From Pseudomonas plecoglossicida NBRC 103162 = DSM 15088 (GTDB lineage: Bacteria; Pseudomonadota; Gammaproteobacteria; Pseudomonadales; Pseudomonadaceae): a stretch of 64,000 nt of DNA. The notes below the pieces were generated by a model, which worked only from the letters and a program-made list of their open reading frames with translations, made no database searches and was not told where the DNA came from. The translations under genes and the position numbers were made by a program. This document shows, one piece after another, positions 25,461 to 34,191 of the stretch (position 1 is its first letter; every line of letters starts with the position of its first letter). The stretch is taken from assembly GCF_000730665.1 (NCBI RefSeq), contig NZ_BBIV01000003.1, forward strand, positions 22,759 through 86,758, given 5' to 3'.

Positions 25461-25502
25461 AGAATAAATCCGACGCCGAGGCCATGCCCTGACCTAGATC
25501 AG
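25461..25502 (-). promoter_or_regulatory. Anr (FNR-type) box and -10 element of arcD
   Basis: CTGACctagATCAG at 25489-25502 matches the FNR/Anr dyad at its TGAC/ATCA core. On the minus strand the -10 hexamer TATTCT (25461-25466) implies a start near 25454, placing the box centre at -41.5, the class II activator position. This is the known arrangement of the P. aeruginosa arc promoter, and implies oxygen-limited induction. Confidence 0.8.
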
Positions 25503-25857
25503 TCTCATGACCGGGTGTGTAGGAAATTGCCTACACGCGGCTCCTGGAGAGTGCCGGCAGCTCTGCCGCAGGCCTTGTGCGCTGGCACCTCCATGTACTA
25601 CTAGAGCAAACGCTCTGTTAACCCTGCGATGACTGAAGCTAGCCGCTTTTGCCGCAATCGCAAATTTTTCACAAGAATATTCAGTTTTATCAGCTTCTTT
25701 TCTAGTTGCCCGACAGCTGCTAGTTTTCAAAGGTAAGGTCTATAGAAAAAGTGGTTATGAGCACCGCTCGTTCAATAACCCTTATATATGTAAACTGCAC
25801 CCATATTGGCCGTCAGGGCCGTTACAAACGCATGACAACAGGTAAAAAAGGAGCCCC
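25503..25857. other. Divergent intergenic region between the two arcD paralogues
   Basis: About 355 bp without a supported gene. It is AT-rich from about 25660 to 25800. A ribosome-binding site AAGGAG precedes the ATG at 25858. I see no second Anr-type dyad near the downstream paralogue, so its control probably differs from that of arcD. Confidence 0.6.
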
Positions 25858-27285
25858 ATGAGCGAACCAGGACATAAGCTACGCCTTGGTGCATTGATCG
25901 CGCTGGTGGTCGGTTCGATGATTGGCGGCGGGATCTTCTCGCTGCCGCAGAACATGGCGGCACGCGCCGATGCCGGTGCGGTGCTGATTGGCTGGGGGAT
26001 CACGGCGGTCGGCATGCTGGCGCTGGCGTTCGTGTTCCAGACCCTGGCCAACCGCAAGCCTGAGCTGGACTCCGGGGTGTATGCCTACGCCAAGGCCGGC
26101 TTTGGCGAGTACATGGGCTTTTCCTCGGCCTGGGGATACTGGATCAGCGCCTGGCTGGGCAACGTCGGCTACTTCGTGCTGCTGTTCAGCACCCTGGGCT
26201 TCTACTTTCCGATTTTCGGTGAAGGCAACACGCCGGTCGCCATCGGCTGCGCCTCGGTGCTGCTGTGGGCCGTGCATTTCCTGGTGCTCAGGGGCATCAA
26301 GGAAGCGGCGTTCATCAACCAGGTGACCACCGTGGCCAAGGTGGTGCCGCTGCTGATCTTCATCGTCATCGCCGCCTTTGCCTTCCGTGCCGACATCTTC
26401 ACCCGCGATATCTGGGGCCTGAGCAACCCTCAGTTCGGCAATGTGCTGGACCAGGTACGCAACATGATGCTGGTGACGGTGTTCGTGTTCATCGGCATCG
26501 AAGGTGCCAGCGTGTATTCGGGGCGGGCCCAGCATCGCTCGGACGTCGGCAAGGCCACGGTGATCGGCTTTGCCGGGGTGCTGGCACTGCTGGTGCTGGT
26601 CAACGTGCTGTCGTTGGGGGTGATGACCCAGCCTGAGCTGGCCAATCTGCAGAACCCGTCGCTGGCCTCGGTGCTCGAGCACATCGTCGGCCCCTGGGGC
26701 GCGTTGCTGATCAGTATCGGCCTGGCCATTTCGCTGCTGGGAGCCTTGCTCTCGTGGGCGCTGTTGTGCGCCGAGATTCTCTACGCCACGGCACGGGACA
26801 AGACCATGCCGCGCTTCCTGGCCAGGGAAAACGCCAACCATGTACCGGCCAACGCCCTGTGGCTGACCAACTGCATGATCCAGGGTTTTCTTCTGATCAC
26901 GCTGTTTTCGGCGGGCACCTACACCAGCCTGATCTACCTGGCCTCGTCGATGATCCTGGTGCCTTACCTGTGGTCGGCTGCCTATGCGGTGCTGCTGGCC
27001 GTGCGCGGCGAAAGCTACACCGGGCAGCCGGCGCTGCGGCGCAAGGACCTGCTGGTGGGGGCGGTGGCGCTGGTGTATGCGGTGTGGCTGTTGTACGCCG
27101 GCGGTCTGAAGTACCTGTTGCTGTCGGCGCTGCTGTATGCGCCGGGGGTGATCCTGTTCGCCCGGGCCAAGCGTGAGCAGGGGCAGACCCTGTTCACCAC
27201 CTGGGAGAAGCTGATATTCGCGGCGGTGCTGGCCGGGGCGGTGCTGGCGGCCTACCTGCTGTGGTCAGGGCTGCTGAGCTTGTGA
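25858..27285 (+). CDS. ArcD-like basic amino acid antiporter (paralogue)
   Basis: A 475-residue APC-superfamily antiporter, the same length as the adjacent ArcD and similar along its whole length, by eye roughly three quarters identical. The first segment has the same GSMIGGGIFSLPQNMA motif, and 12-13 membrane segments are predicted. It is transcribed away from the arc operon. Its 3' end overlaps the convergent DUF454 gene by 21 bp. Arginine/ornithine exchange is likely, but another basic amino acid pair is possible. The C-terminal cytoplasmic loop (SYTGQPALRRKD) differs most from ArcD. Confidence 0.88.
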   Translation: MSEPGHKLRLGALIALVVGSMIGGGIFSLPQNMAARADAGAVLIGWGITAVGMLALAFVFQTLANRKPELDSGVYAYAKAGFGEYMGFSSAWGYWISAWLGNVGYFVLLFSTLGFYFPIFGEGNTPVAIGCASVLLWAVHFLVLRGIKEAAFINQVTTVAKVVPLLIFIVIAAFAFRADIFTRDIWGLSNPQFGNVLDQVRNMMLVTVFVFIGIEGASVYSGRAQHRSDVGKATVIGFAGVLALLVLVNVLSLGVMTQPELANLQNPSLASVLEHIVGPWGALLISIGLAISLLGALLSWALLCAEILYATARDKTMPRFLARENANHVPANALWLTNCMIQGFLLITLFSAGTYTSLIYLASSMILVPYLWSAAYAVLLAVRGESYTGQPALRRKDLLVGAVALVYAVWLLYAGGLKYLLLSALLYAPGVILFARAKREQGQTLFTTWEKLIFAAVLAGAVLAAYLLWSGLLSL

Positions 27286-27678
27286 CCCGGCAGGGCAGGG
27301 GTGTTCCGGGCGGGACCAGATCCACAGGTTGCCCAGGGTCATGCCGGCAATGGCCAGAAACACCGGCCAGTGATGTTCGAGGAAGGTCAGCATCAAGCCC
27401 GCGCACAGCAGCATGCTGACGGTGGCGCTGACCTTCGCCCGGCGCTGGATCACCTTGCCGTTGCGCCAGTTGTACAGGATCGGCCCGAACAGCCGGTGGT
27501 TCTCCAGCCAGGCCGACAGCCGTGGTGAACTGCGGGTCGCGGCCCAAGCGGCGAGGAGGATGAACTCCGTGGTCGGCAGGCCAGGGATGACGATCGCCAC
27601 CAGGCCGATGCCCAGGCTCACATAGGCCAGGATGCCGTACAGCAGGCGCGACAGTTTCGAGGGGGCGGGTCGGGTCAT
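27265..27678 (-). CDS. DUF454 (YbaN-like) inner membrane protein
   Basis: A 137-residue membrane protein of the YbaN/DUF454 family. The hallmark GLVAIVIPGLPTTEFILLAAW stretch (about 24-44) holds the first membrane segments, and the conserved NHRLFGPILYNWR motif follows near residue 60. Two more hydrophobic segments lie at about 85-120. It is last in the minus-strand heme locus, 53 bp after the heme oxygenase gene, and its end overlaps the convergent antiporter gene. YbaN-like genes are often found with heme oxygenase genes; the function is unknown. Confidence 0.88.
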   Translation of the reverse strand: MTRPAPSKLSRLLYGILAYVSLGIGLVAIVIPGLPTTEFILLAAWAATRSSPRLSAWLENHRLFGPILYNWRNGKVIQRRAKVSATVSMLLCAGLMLTFLEHHWPVFLAIAGMTLGNLWIWSRPEHPCPAGSQAQQP

Positions 27679-27731
27679 GGTCTCTTTCGTAAAACGGTCC
27701 GGCCACCGGAGGGGTGGCCGGGTGAGGCGTG

Positions 27732-28325
27732 TCAGGCCAGCGCAGCGTCCGCAGCGTAGGCATGCTTGAGCAGTTCGGTGAAACGCTCGAAGGCAGCGAC
27801 TGCGCCACGTTCGGCAGCAGCGTCGTCTTCGGCCGACAGCGCCAGGCCATCGAGGATACGGGTGAACTGCTTCCAGCCTTCGGCACGACCACCGGCCGGT
27901 TCGCCGAGGTGGCGGGCGCCGAAACTGTCGGACAATTCCAGCGCCACGGCACGCTTGATCAGAAACGCGGCGCCCAGTTTGGAGCCTTCGGAGACGAAGA
28001 TCCAGCCCAATGCTTCACCCAGGCTGGGGTTCTGCAGTGCACCGGGTACCGCTGCCGGCACTTCGGTGTCGAGGTCGGCGAGGTCCAGGCGAGCCTGCTC
28101 GGCGCGGCAGCGCTCGGCCAGGTCGGGGACGATGGCGATCAGCTGCGGATCGGTATAGAGGGCCTGCAGTTCGGACTGGAACAGGTACTGGGCGACGACG
28201 AAGCGGGCAAAGCTTTCGCGGCTGTCGAACGGTTTGTGCGACTTGACCAGGGCGTCGAGTTCGGTGTGCGGGGCGTGGGTGACCTGGTTGAGGCGTTGCG
28301 AGCGCAGGGCGGGGCGGTCGGTCAT
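27732..28325 (-). CDS. Heme oxygenase (bacterial HO-1 type)
   Basis: Opens the heme ring to biliverdin, CO and Fe2+ in the cytoplasm, releasing iron from imported heme. The 197 residues are near the family length. The N-terminus (RLNQVTHAPHTELD) carries His17 and His20, one of which should be the proximal heme ligand. The distal-helix region reads WIFVSEGSKLGAAFLIKR (about 105-122). The start MTDRPALR is chosen; an in-frame ATG 36 bp upstream is less likely. It lies downstream of the TonB receptor, supporting heme as the substrate of the locus. A BphO-type role in making biliverdin for a phytochrome is less likely without an adjacent phytochrome gene. Confidence 0.88.
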   Translation of the reverse strand: MTDRPALRSQRLNQVTHAPHTELDALVKSHKPFDSRESFARFVVAQYLFQSELQALYTDPQLIAIVPDLAERCRAEQARLDLADLDTEVPAAVPGALQNPSLGEALGWIFVSEGSKLGAAFLIKRAVALELSDSFGARHLGEPAGGRAEGWKQFTRILDGLALSAEDDAAAERGAVAAFERFTELLKHAYAADAALA

Positions 28326-28416
28326 GGGGTGTCCTTGGGAAATGAGGGCGTCTAGTGACAAGACGAAACAGCGGGGTCGGGACAGTAAAAAAACTGCGGT
28401 CTTGTGTTGATTCTTC

Positions 28417-28450
28417 TGACCTCATCGCCGGCTTGCCTGCGATGAGGTCA
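28417..28450. repeat. Perfect hairpin between receptor and heme oxygenase genes
   Basis: TGACCTCATCGC/GCGATGAGGTCA 12-bp perfect stem with a 10-nt loop resembling a half REP (CGGCTTGCC). It lies 7 bp after the receptor stop and could terminate or attenuate transcription into the heme oxygenase gene. Confidence 0.8.
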
Positions 28451-28457
28451 GTGCAAA

Positions 28458-31046
28458 TCAGATGTCCCACACCACATTGATGGCAAAGTTGCGCCCCGGC
28501 ATGGTCAGGCGGTCGAGGTTGGCCGGCTGGGTCACGCCTGCCTCGCCCTGGCCGTCGTAGGCACGCACTGAATCCCACTGCCAGTATTTCTTGTCCGTGA
28601 GGTTGTAGAGACCCGCATTGACCGTGACGTCATCGGTCACCTTGTAGAAGCCCGACAGATCCAGCACGCCGTAGCCCGGGGTGCGGAACTTGCTGCTCGA
28701 ACCATCTGGGGCGAAGAAGTTGGTGTCGTCGACACGGGTCTTGCGTTTGACCAGTGTCCAGCTCAGCAGGCCGCCATAATTGGCCTGGTCATAACCCAGG
28801 CCGAACACGCCGGTCAGCGGATTGACGCTGTTCAGCGGCGCGCCGGTGTCATCGTTGCGGCCATTGGCGTAGGCAATGGACGCTTGGCTGTACAGGCCAT
28901 TCGGTGCGCCGAAGCGGTCCAGGTTCAAGCGCCCCTTGACCTCGGCGCCCTTGATGGTGGCGTGCTTGATGTTGTTGGCCGTGAACGTGTTGCCCAGGTT
29001 GGCGCTTTGCACCGCATCTTCATCGATGAAGTCGCGGTACTTGTTGTAGAAGACTGCCACGTCGAAATTGCCGGCATCGAAGTTGCCGCGCAGGCCGGTC
29101 TCGTAGCTCTTGCTCTTTTCCGGCTCAAGGTCTGGGTTGCCTACGACGCGATAACCTTCGCCCAGGTTATCGAAGCGGCCATACATCGACTTGGCCGTGG
29201 GTGTGCGGAAGCCCTCGGCGTATTGGCCGTACCAGGTGTAGTTGTCGTCGAAGGCATAGGTCAGGCCAAACTTCGGCGACACGCGGTGCCACTTCTTGTC
29301 CGAATCGTCGAGGCTGGTGGGGCTGGCGCCGCCGGAAGTCTGCAAGCCACGCAGGAACTCGTTGGTGAACTCCGGCTCCATGCGCGTGTAGTCGTAGCGG
29401 GCACCCGGCAGGAAGGTCCAGTTGTTCCAGCGGATTTCATCCTGCACGAACAGGCTGTAGGTGTTGACTGTCGGGTCCGGGAAGTCGCTGACCAAGGCTT
29501 GGGTATCGGGGACGCTGATCTGGCCGATGGCCCGGCAACTACCGCCAACCTCCAGGCAGGTGCCGGTGCCACTGCGCGAGCCGGTGACCTTCTCGTGCCT
29601 GAGGGTGGTGCCGTAGGTCAGCAAATGGTCGGTTGCGCCGATGCTGAAGGCTTTGTCCAACTGGGCATCGAAGACCCAGAGCCGGTCCTTGTAGGTGGTG
29701 TCGCGGGTACGAAAGACCGTGCGGGAGAAGGGGACGTAGACTTCCTCGGTGTGCTGGTCGGTCTTGGCGATCTGATAGTTCAGGCTCCACTTGATGTGGT
29801 CGGCCAGCGCCGACTCGAGGCCGAACTCATGGTTGATGCCGAAGCGTTCGCGGGTCACCGTGTCGTTGCCCATGCGGCTGCGGTACATGCCCATGCCGAC
29901 GCCACCGTTGAACGGCCCCCCGACGGCACTGAGGATGTTCTGGTCGCGGTCATCCTTGTAGCGCTCGTAGGTGAACCCCAGGCGCGCATCGTCGGCGTAG
30001 TCCCAGCCCAGCTTGGCCAGCACGTTGGTGGTACGCACGTCCTGCGGGTTGGCTTCGGTCCGGGACAAGCCGCTGCCGCCATGCTCGCCGTAGGATTCGG
30101 TTTCGTGGCCATTGCGCTGGCTCAGGTGCAGCAGGCCGTCAAAATCGCCCTGGCGGCCGGCCACGGTGGCGGAGGTCAGCCAGCTGTCGTCGGCCGAGCT
30201 GTAGCCGGTCTTCAGGCGTGCACCCACATCCTTGCCGGGCTTGATGATGTCGTCCGGGTCGAGGGTGAAATAGCTCACCGCGCCGCCAATGGCGTTGCTG
30301 CCGTACAGCACCGAAGCCGGGCCGCGGAGGATTTCCACGCGCTTGACGATCTCGGGGTCGACGTAGTTGCGCTGGGTCTGGGCGTAGGGGCCGTAGAAGA
30401 AGCTGTCAGGGATCGACACACCGTCGATCTGGGTGAGTACGCGCTCGCCGTCGATACCGCGAATGTTGTAGCCGTTCAGGCCACTGCGCTGGCCGGTGCC
30501 GGCCACCGAGACGCCCGGCTCGTAGCGCACCAGGTCGTGGATGTCGTTGACGTTCTGCCGGTCCAGTTGCTCGCGGGTCTGCACGCTGACGGTGCTGGGT
30601 ACCTGGCTGACGTCCTGGGCGCTGCGGGTGGCGCTGACGGTCATCTGCTGCAGGGCGATGGCGTTGCCTGCCGACTGACGTTCCAGCACCACATTGCCGT
30701 TGCCGATCTTGCGGTAGTTCAGGCCGGTGCCCTGCAGCAACTGTTTCAACGCAGCTTCCGGCGCCAGGGCGCCGCGTACGCCCGGCGATGCCACACCTTC
30801 GGCGAGTTCGGCACTGAAGCCGACCTGCCAGCCAGTCACCTGGCTGAAGGCGTTGATGGCTTCCACCAGCGGTTGCTGGGCGATGTTGAAGCGGTAGTCG
30901 CCCATGCGCTTGCTGCTGGCCTGGGTAGGCTCCGCGGCGAGGGCCGGCAGGCTGCAGGCACCACTGGCGAGCAATGCCAGGGTCAGCAGGGACAGTTGTC
31001 CTGTACGGCGGGGAAGAGTGGACGGGCGTGTTGGACCTGTGGACAT
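28458..31046 (-). CDS. TonB-dependent receptor with N-terminal signalling (STN) domain, probable heme receptor
   Basis: An 862-residue outer-membrane transporter. A signal peptide (about 1-38, ending near ALA) is followed by the STN signalling domain (about 45-105, YRFNIAQQPLVEAI), which contacts the FecR-type anti-sigma, then the plug (about 155-270, NDIHDLVRYEPGVSVAG) and a 22-strand barrel. FRTPT and NPDLEP segments near 610-645 match the FRAP/NPNL boxes of heme and hemoglobin receptors, but the His usually found between the two boxes is absent. ECF sigma, FecR and heme oxygenase genes flank it, matching the Hxu-type heme-sensing locus of P. aeruginosa. A hemophore or other iron source is possible. 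Confidence 0.9.
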   Translation of the reverse strand: MSTGPTRPSTLPRRTGQLSLLTLALLASGACSLPALAAEPTQASSKRMGDYRFNIAQQPLVEAINAFSQVTGWQVGFSAELAEGVASPGVRGALAPEAALKQLLQGTGLNYRKIGNGNVVLERQSAGNAIALQQMTVSATRSAQDVSQVPSTVSVQTREQLDRQNVNDIHDLVRYEPGVSVAGTGQRSGLNGYNIRGIDGERVLTQIDGVSIPDSFFYGPYAQTQRNYVDPEIVKRVEILRGPASVLYGSNAIGGAVSYFTLDPDDIIKPGKDVGARLKTGYSSADDSWLTSATVAGRQGDFDGLLHLSQRNGHETESYGEHGGSGLSRTEANPQDVRTTNVLAKLGWDYADDARLGFTYERYKDDRDQNILSAVGGPFNGGVGMGMYRSRMGNDTVTRERFGINHEFGLESALADHIKWSLNYQIAKTDQHTEEVYVPFSRTVFRTRDTTYKDRLWVFDAQLDKAFSIGATDHLLTYGTTLRHEKVTGSRSGTGTCLEVGGSCRAIGQISVPDTQALVSDFPDPTVNTYSLFVQDEIRWNNWTFLPGARYDYTRMEPEFTNEFLRGLQTSGGASPTSLDDSDKKWHRVSPKFGLTYAFDDNYTWYGQYAEGFRTPTAKSMYGRFDNLGEGYRVVGNPDLEPEKSKSYETGLRGNFDAGNFDVAVFYNKYRDFIDEDAVQSANLGNTFTANNIKHATIKGAEVKGRLNLDRFGAPNGLYSQASIAYANGRNDDTGAPLNSVNPLTGVFGLGYDQANYGGLLSWTLVKRKTRVDDTNFFAPDGSSSKFRTPGYGVLDLSGFYKVTDDVTVNAGLYNLTDKKYWQWDSVRAYDGQGEAGVTQPANLDRLTMPGRNFAINVVWDI

Positions 31047-31171
31047 CGAAAGCGCTCCCTGACGCGCAAACTGTTATAGGTATGACCGTTCCTGTTTTGA
31101 AACAAGAATCAGTTGCATTGGCTATAACGAGACGGGCGGGGGAGCGCGATCGCGTAAAAATAATTTTCAGG

Positions 31172-32134
31172 TCAGTTGAGGATGACCACGGCCGGGTATT
31201 CGTGCAGCTGCGCTGAAGTGATGTGGGCCAGTGCGCGCAAGGTCTCCAGTGGTTGGTCGAGGCGGTAGTTGCCGGTCACGGCCATGTCGTCGAGGTGGTC
31301 GTTGCGGTTGATGATCCACCCTGGGTAATAGCGGCGCACTTCCGCCAGTACCTGGCTCAGCGGGCAGTTCTCGAACACCAGCCGGCCTTCGACCCAGGCC
31401 AGATCCTTGCGCATGTCCGGGCGCTGGCGCTGGCCGAAGCCTTGCGGGCCGACGCTGATGCTGTCGCCGGCGCTGAGGCGAATGTGCTGGTCGCTGGCGG
31501 CCTGCAGGTCGACGTCACCGCGTTGCACCCGCACCTGCGCCTCGCCATCGAGGTAGCGCACGGCGAAATCGGTGTCGCGTACCTGCGCGCGCAGCGGCCC
31601 GGCCTGTACCTCCAGGGGCAGTTGCGCGCCACCCGCCACCTGGAAGTACGCCTCGCCTTGCAGCAGGCGCGCCACCTGGCGGCCCTCTCGCACGTCGCTG
31701 GCGAACGCCGAGTCGGTATTGAGCAACACCTTGGCACCGTCATCGAGCTGCAGGCGCTGGCGCTCGCCGACCACGGTCAGGTGGTCGGCCTGCAGGCGCA
31801 TCGGTAGGTTGCCGAAGGTGAACAGCCCGACCAGCAGCACGGCTGCGGTGGCCAGTGGTTTCCAATGGCGACGCAGGCGCCCTCGCACGGAGCGCCGCCG
31901 GTCCAGGTGCATCCGGGTGGCGGCCTGGCGCAGGGGCGCGCCATTCCACAAGGCTTCGGCCTCGACGTAGGCCTTGGCGTTTTCCGGGGCCGCACTGAGC
32001 CACTGCTCGAAGGCCAGGGTATCGGCGTCGGTGGCGCATTGCAGGCGAACGAGCCAGTCCAGTGCCTCGTCCATCGCACGGGCGCGGGCGTCGGGCCCGT
32101 CGGCAGGCGGGCGAGTGACAGGGCTGTCGGTCAC
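31172..32134 (-). CDS. FecR-family anti-sigma factor / signal transducer
   Basis: A 320-residue membrane protein linking the receptor to the ECF sigma factor. The N-terminal cytoplasmic domain (DUF4880-like, ALDWLVRLQC...FEQWLSAAPEN, about 22-55) should bind the sigma factor. One membrane segment follows (about 95-112), then a periplasmic FecR domain (about 120-215) and a C-terminal domain (about 240-320) expected to touch the receptor STN domain. It lies between the sigma and receptor genes on one strand, the standard cell-surface signalling order. Confidence 0.93.
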   Translation of the reverse strand: MTDSPVTRPPADGPDARARAMDEALDWLVRLQCATDADTLAFEQWLSAAPENAKAYVEAEALWNGAPLRQAATRMHLDRRRSVRGRLRRHWKPLATAAVLLVGLFTFGNLPMRLQADHLTVVGERQRLQLDDGAKVLLNTDSAFASDVREGRQVARLLQGEAYFQVAGGAQLPLEVQAGPLRAQVRDTDFAVRYLDGEAQVRVQRGDVDLQAASDQHIRLSAGDSISVGPQGFGQRQRPDMRKDLAWVEGRLVFENCPLSQVLAEVRRYYPGWIINRNDHLDDMAVTGNYRLDQPLETLRALAHITSAQLHEYPAVVILN

Positions 32135-32224
32135 GGTGGGTCCTTGAATGGATTTTTTCGAATGATCAAGGCTAAGGCGCCGTGTGGCAAGGGCTTCGGC
32201 TCACTCAGGTGGCCGGCGGTCAAG

Positions 32225-32737
32225 TCATTCGAGGCGGTCGGCCACGCCCATGCAGATGCCCATGATCAGCTTCAGTTCTTTCTGCACCGTGCTGGCCGAC
32301 ACCTTGAGCTGTTCGGCGATCTCCAGGTAGCTGGCGCCGTGCAGGCGGCTGAGGATGAAGATCCGCTGCTGGCGCTCGGTCAGCTGGTTGAGGCTGACGC
32401 TCAGATGCTCGAGCAACCGTTCGGCGTGCGCGGCGTCTTCGCTGCTGCTCAGTGGGGCCGCGACATTGTGCAGGACCTCGTCGGGCACATCGTCCACCAG
32501 CATGCGCGATTGCACCCGGCGCGTGCGCAGATGGTCCAGGGCCAGGTTGCGGGCGGTCTGGAACACGAAGGGTTCGAGATGTTCGATGGGTCGTTCGCCG
32601 AGCGCGCGGGATACCCGCAGGTAGGTTTCCTGCAGCAGGTCCTCGGCGGTGCTGGGGTTGCCCACCATGCGCTGCAAGGTACGCAGCAGGGGAAGGCGCT
32701 GGACGAGGAAGACGGAATTGAACCGGGACTGACTCAC
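32225..32737 (-). CDS. ECF sigma factor (FecI-like, iron-starvation type)
   Basis: A 170-residue RNA polymerase sigma factor with region 2 (about 10-75, EDLLQETYLRVSR ... FVFQTARNLALDHLR) and region 4 (about 110-160, LTERQQRIFILSRLHGASYLEIAEQLKVS). It starts at a GTG with AGG 7 bp upstream. It should transcribe the downstream receptor gene when heme is sensed. A Fur box sits 27-43 bp upstream of its start codon, so iron limitation is the first control layer. Confidence 0.93.
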   Translation of the reverse strand: MSQSRFNSVFLVQRLPLLRTLQRMVGNPSTAEDLLQETYLRVSRALGERPIEHLEPFVFQTARNLALDHLRTRRVQSRMLVDDVPDEVLHNVAAPLSSSEDAAHAERLLEHLSVSLNQLTERQQRIFILSRLHGASYLEIAEQLKVSASTVQKELKLIMGICMGVADRLE

Positions 32738-32763
32738 GGGGGGACCTGGCCGACGAAAGGTGA

Positions 32764-32780
32764 ATGATAATGCTTATCAT
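32764..32780. promoter_or_regulatory. Fur box of the ECF sigma gene
   Basis: ATGATAATGCTTATCAT is a perfect inverted repeat (ATGATAA/TTATCAT) matching the GATAATGATAATCATTATC-type Fur consensus. It implies repression of the heme uptake locus by iron-loaded Fur. Confidence 0.9.
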
Positions 32781-32845
32781 CTTGTCTGTAGGTCAAGTCT
32801 GGAAGTGTTAGGAAAAGGTAAAGATTGTAGTGGGCCGGGCTGGCC

Positions 32846-32913
32846 TCATCGCCGGCAAGCCGGCTCCCACAGGCTCGATGGGGGCCTTGTGGGAGCCGGC
32901 TTGCCGGCGATGG
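32846..32913. repeat. REP palindrome pair
   Basis: CATCGCCGGCAAGCCGGCTCCCACAG and its inverted copy separated by about 16 bp, between the end of gap and the Fur-controlled promoter. This is the most perfect REP pair in the window. Confidence 0.93.
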
Positions 32914-32925
32914 GGCCAGTGAAGA

Positions 32926-33927
32926 TCAGCGGGCGCTGCACAACGCCAGGCAGTTGTCCAGCATGCGGTTGGAGAACGCCCATTCGTTGTCGTACCAGGC
33001 CAGTACCTTGAGCATCCGCCCATTGGCGCGGGTGTGGTTGGCATCGAAGATCGACGACAGCGGGTTGTGATTGAAGTCGCACGACACCAGTGGCAAGGCA
33101 TTGTAGCCAAGGACCTTGGAGTGCTGGCTGGCCTCCAGGAACAGCTGGTTGACCTGCTCGACGCTGGCCTCGCGCCTGAGGTTGACGGTCAGGTCCACCA
33201 GCGACACGTTGATCACCGGCACGCGCACCGACATGCCAGTCAGCTTGCCAGCGAGCTCCGGCAGCACCAGGCCCACGGCCTCGGCGGCGCCGGTCTTGCT
33301 CGGAATCATCGACTGGGTGGCGGAGCGGGCACGGTACGGATCGCTGTGGTAGACGTCGGTCAGCACCTGATCGTTGGTGTAGGCATGGATGGTAGTCATC
33401 AAGCCTTGCTCGATGCCGAACTCGCGGTGCAGCACCTGGGCGATCGGCGCCAGGCAGTTGGTGGTGCAGGAGGCATTGGAAATGACCTGGTGCGAAGCGC
33501 GCAGGATGTCGTGGTTGACCCCGTACACTACCGTGGCGTCGGCGCCCTTGGCCGGTGCCGAGACGATCACCTTGCCAGCCCCCGCCGCCAGGTGCGCAGC
33601 CGCCTTGGCGCGGTCGGTGAACAGCCCGGTGCATTCGAACACCACATCGATCGCCTCGGCCTTCCAGGGCAGTTCGGCCGGGTTGCGGATGGCGCTCACG
33701 GCGATGCGGTCACCGTTTACCGTCAGGCTCTCGTGATCGGCCTCGACCGATGCAGCGAAGATGCCGTGGACGCTGTCGAACTTGAGCAGGTGGGCGTTCA
33801 TCGCACTGTCGCCCAGGTCGTTGATGGCGACGACCTGCAGGTCCTGGCGGTAGCCTTGGGTATACAGTGCGCGCAGGATGTTGCGCCCGATGCGGCCGAA
33901 TCCGTTGATGGCGATGCGTAGGGTCAT
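32926..33927 (-). CDS. gap: Glyceraldehyde-3-phosphate dehydrogenase, type I
   Basis: Oxidises glyceraldehyde-3-phosphate, the product of the Entner-Doudoroff aldolase, to 1,3-bisphosphoglycerate with NAD+. The start [16 protein letters not shown] gives 333 residues and carries the dinucleotide-binding motif. The catalytic Cys is in [12 protein letters not shown] near residue 155. It is divergent from edd, with two HexR-type boxes between them, fitting the P. putida gap-1 gene regulated by 2-keto-3-deoxy-6-phosphogluconate through HexR. Confidence 0.96.
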   Translation of the reverse strand: MTLRIAINGFGRIGRNILRALYTQGYRQDLQVVAINDLGDSAMNAHLLKFDSVHGIFAASVEADHESLTVNGDRIAVSAIRNPAELPWKAEAIDVVFECTGLFTDRAKAAAHLAAGAGKVIVSAPAKGADATVVYGVNHDILRASHQVISNASCTTNCLAPIAQVLHREFGIEQGLMTTIHAYTNDQVLTDVYHSDPYRARSATQSMIPSKTGAAEAVGLVLPELAGKLTGMSVRVPVINVSLVDLTVNLRREASVEQVNQLFLEASQHSKVLGYNALPLVSCDFNHNPLSSIFDANHTRANGRMLKVLAWYDNEWAFSNRMLDNCLALCSAR

Positions 33928-33991
33928 GGCAGTACCTCTGGCAGTCGGAGTGAAACCTGTGGCACAAAGAAGCTTCACTGAAACGGTTTTG

Positions 33992-34006
33992 TTGTTGGAA
34001 TTACAA
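33992..34006. promoter_or_regulatory. HexR box proximal to gap
   Basis: TTGT-TGGAATT-ACAA, an exact TTGT-N7-ACAA match to the HexR operator reported for P. putida, 65 bp upstream of the gap start codon. Confidence 0.85.
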
Positions 34007-34053
34007 GATTATTCACTGAGCGATAGAAAACAAGCCTTTTTGCTGGCAGTATT

Positions 34054-34069
34054 TTGTTTAAACATACAA
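34054..34069. promoter_or_regulatory. HexR box proximal to edd
   Basis: TTGT-TTAAACAT-ACAA, an exact TTGT-N8-ACAA match, 122 bp upstream of the edd start codon. The two boxes suggest independent HexR control of the divergent gap and edd promoters. Confidence 0.85.
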
Positions 34070-34191
34070 CGAGCGGTCGGGCAGGCCGCCTCCTTCGTAG
34101 CGTCGGGCCCTCTACCTTGAGCCTAGGTCGCAATCGTTTGGAGGGGAAATGCCGGTCAAACCGCCCTAATCGTTAGCCTGGAGTCCAGTAC

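Noticed and set aside
25453..25466. TTGACGACAGAATA as a second Anr half-site in front of arcD
   Set aside because: It lacks the ATCAA-type right half and overlaps the predicted -10 and start region.
28884..31079. A 731-codon plus-strand open frame opposite the TonB receptor
   Set aside because: Antisense shadow of a receptor with intact domains; no recognisable domain of its own.
31047..31171. ECF-type promoter of the receptor gene
   Set aside because: GGAACG and GCGTC-like elements are present on the minus strand, but their spacing is too long for a firm call.
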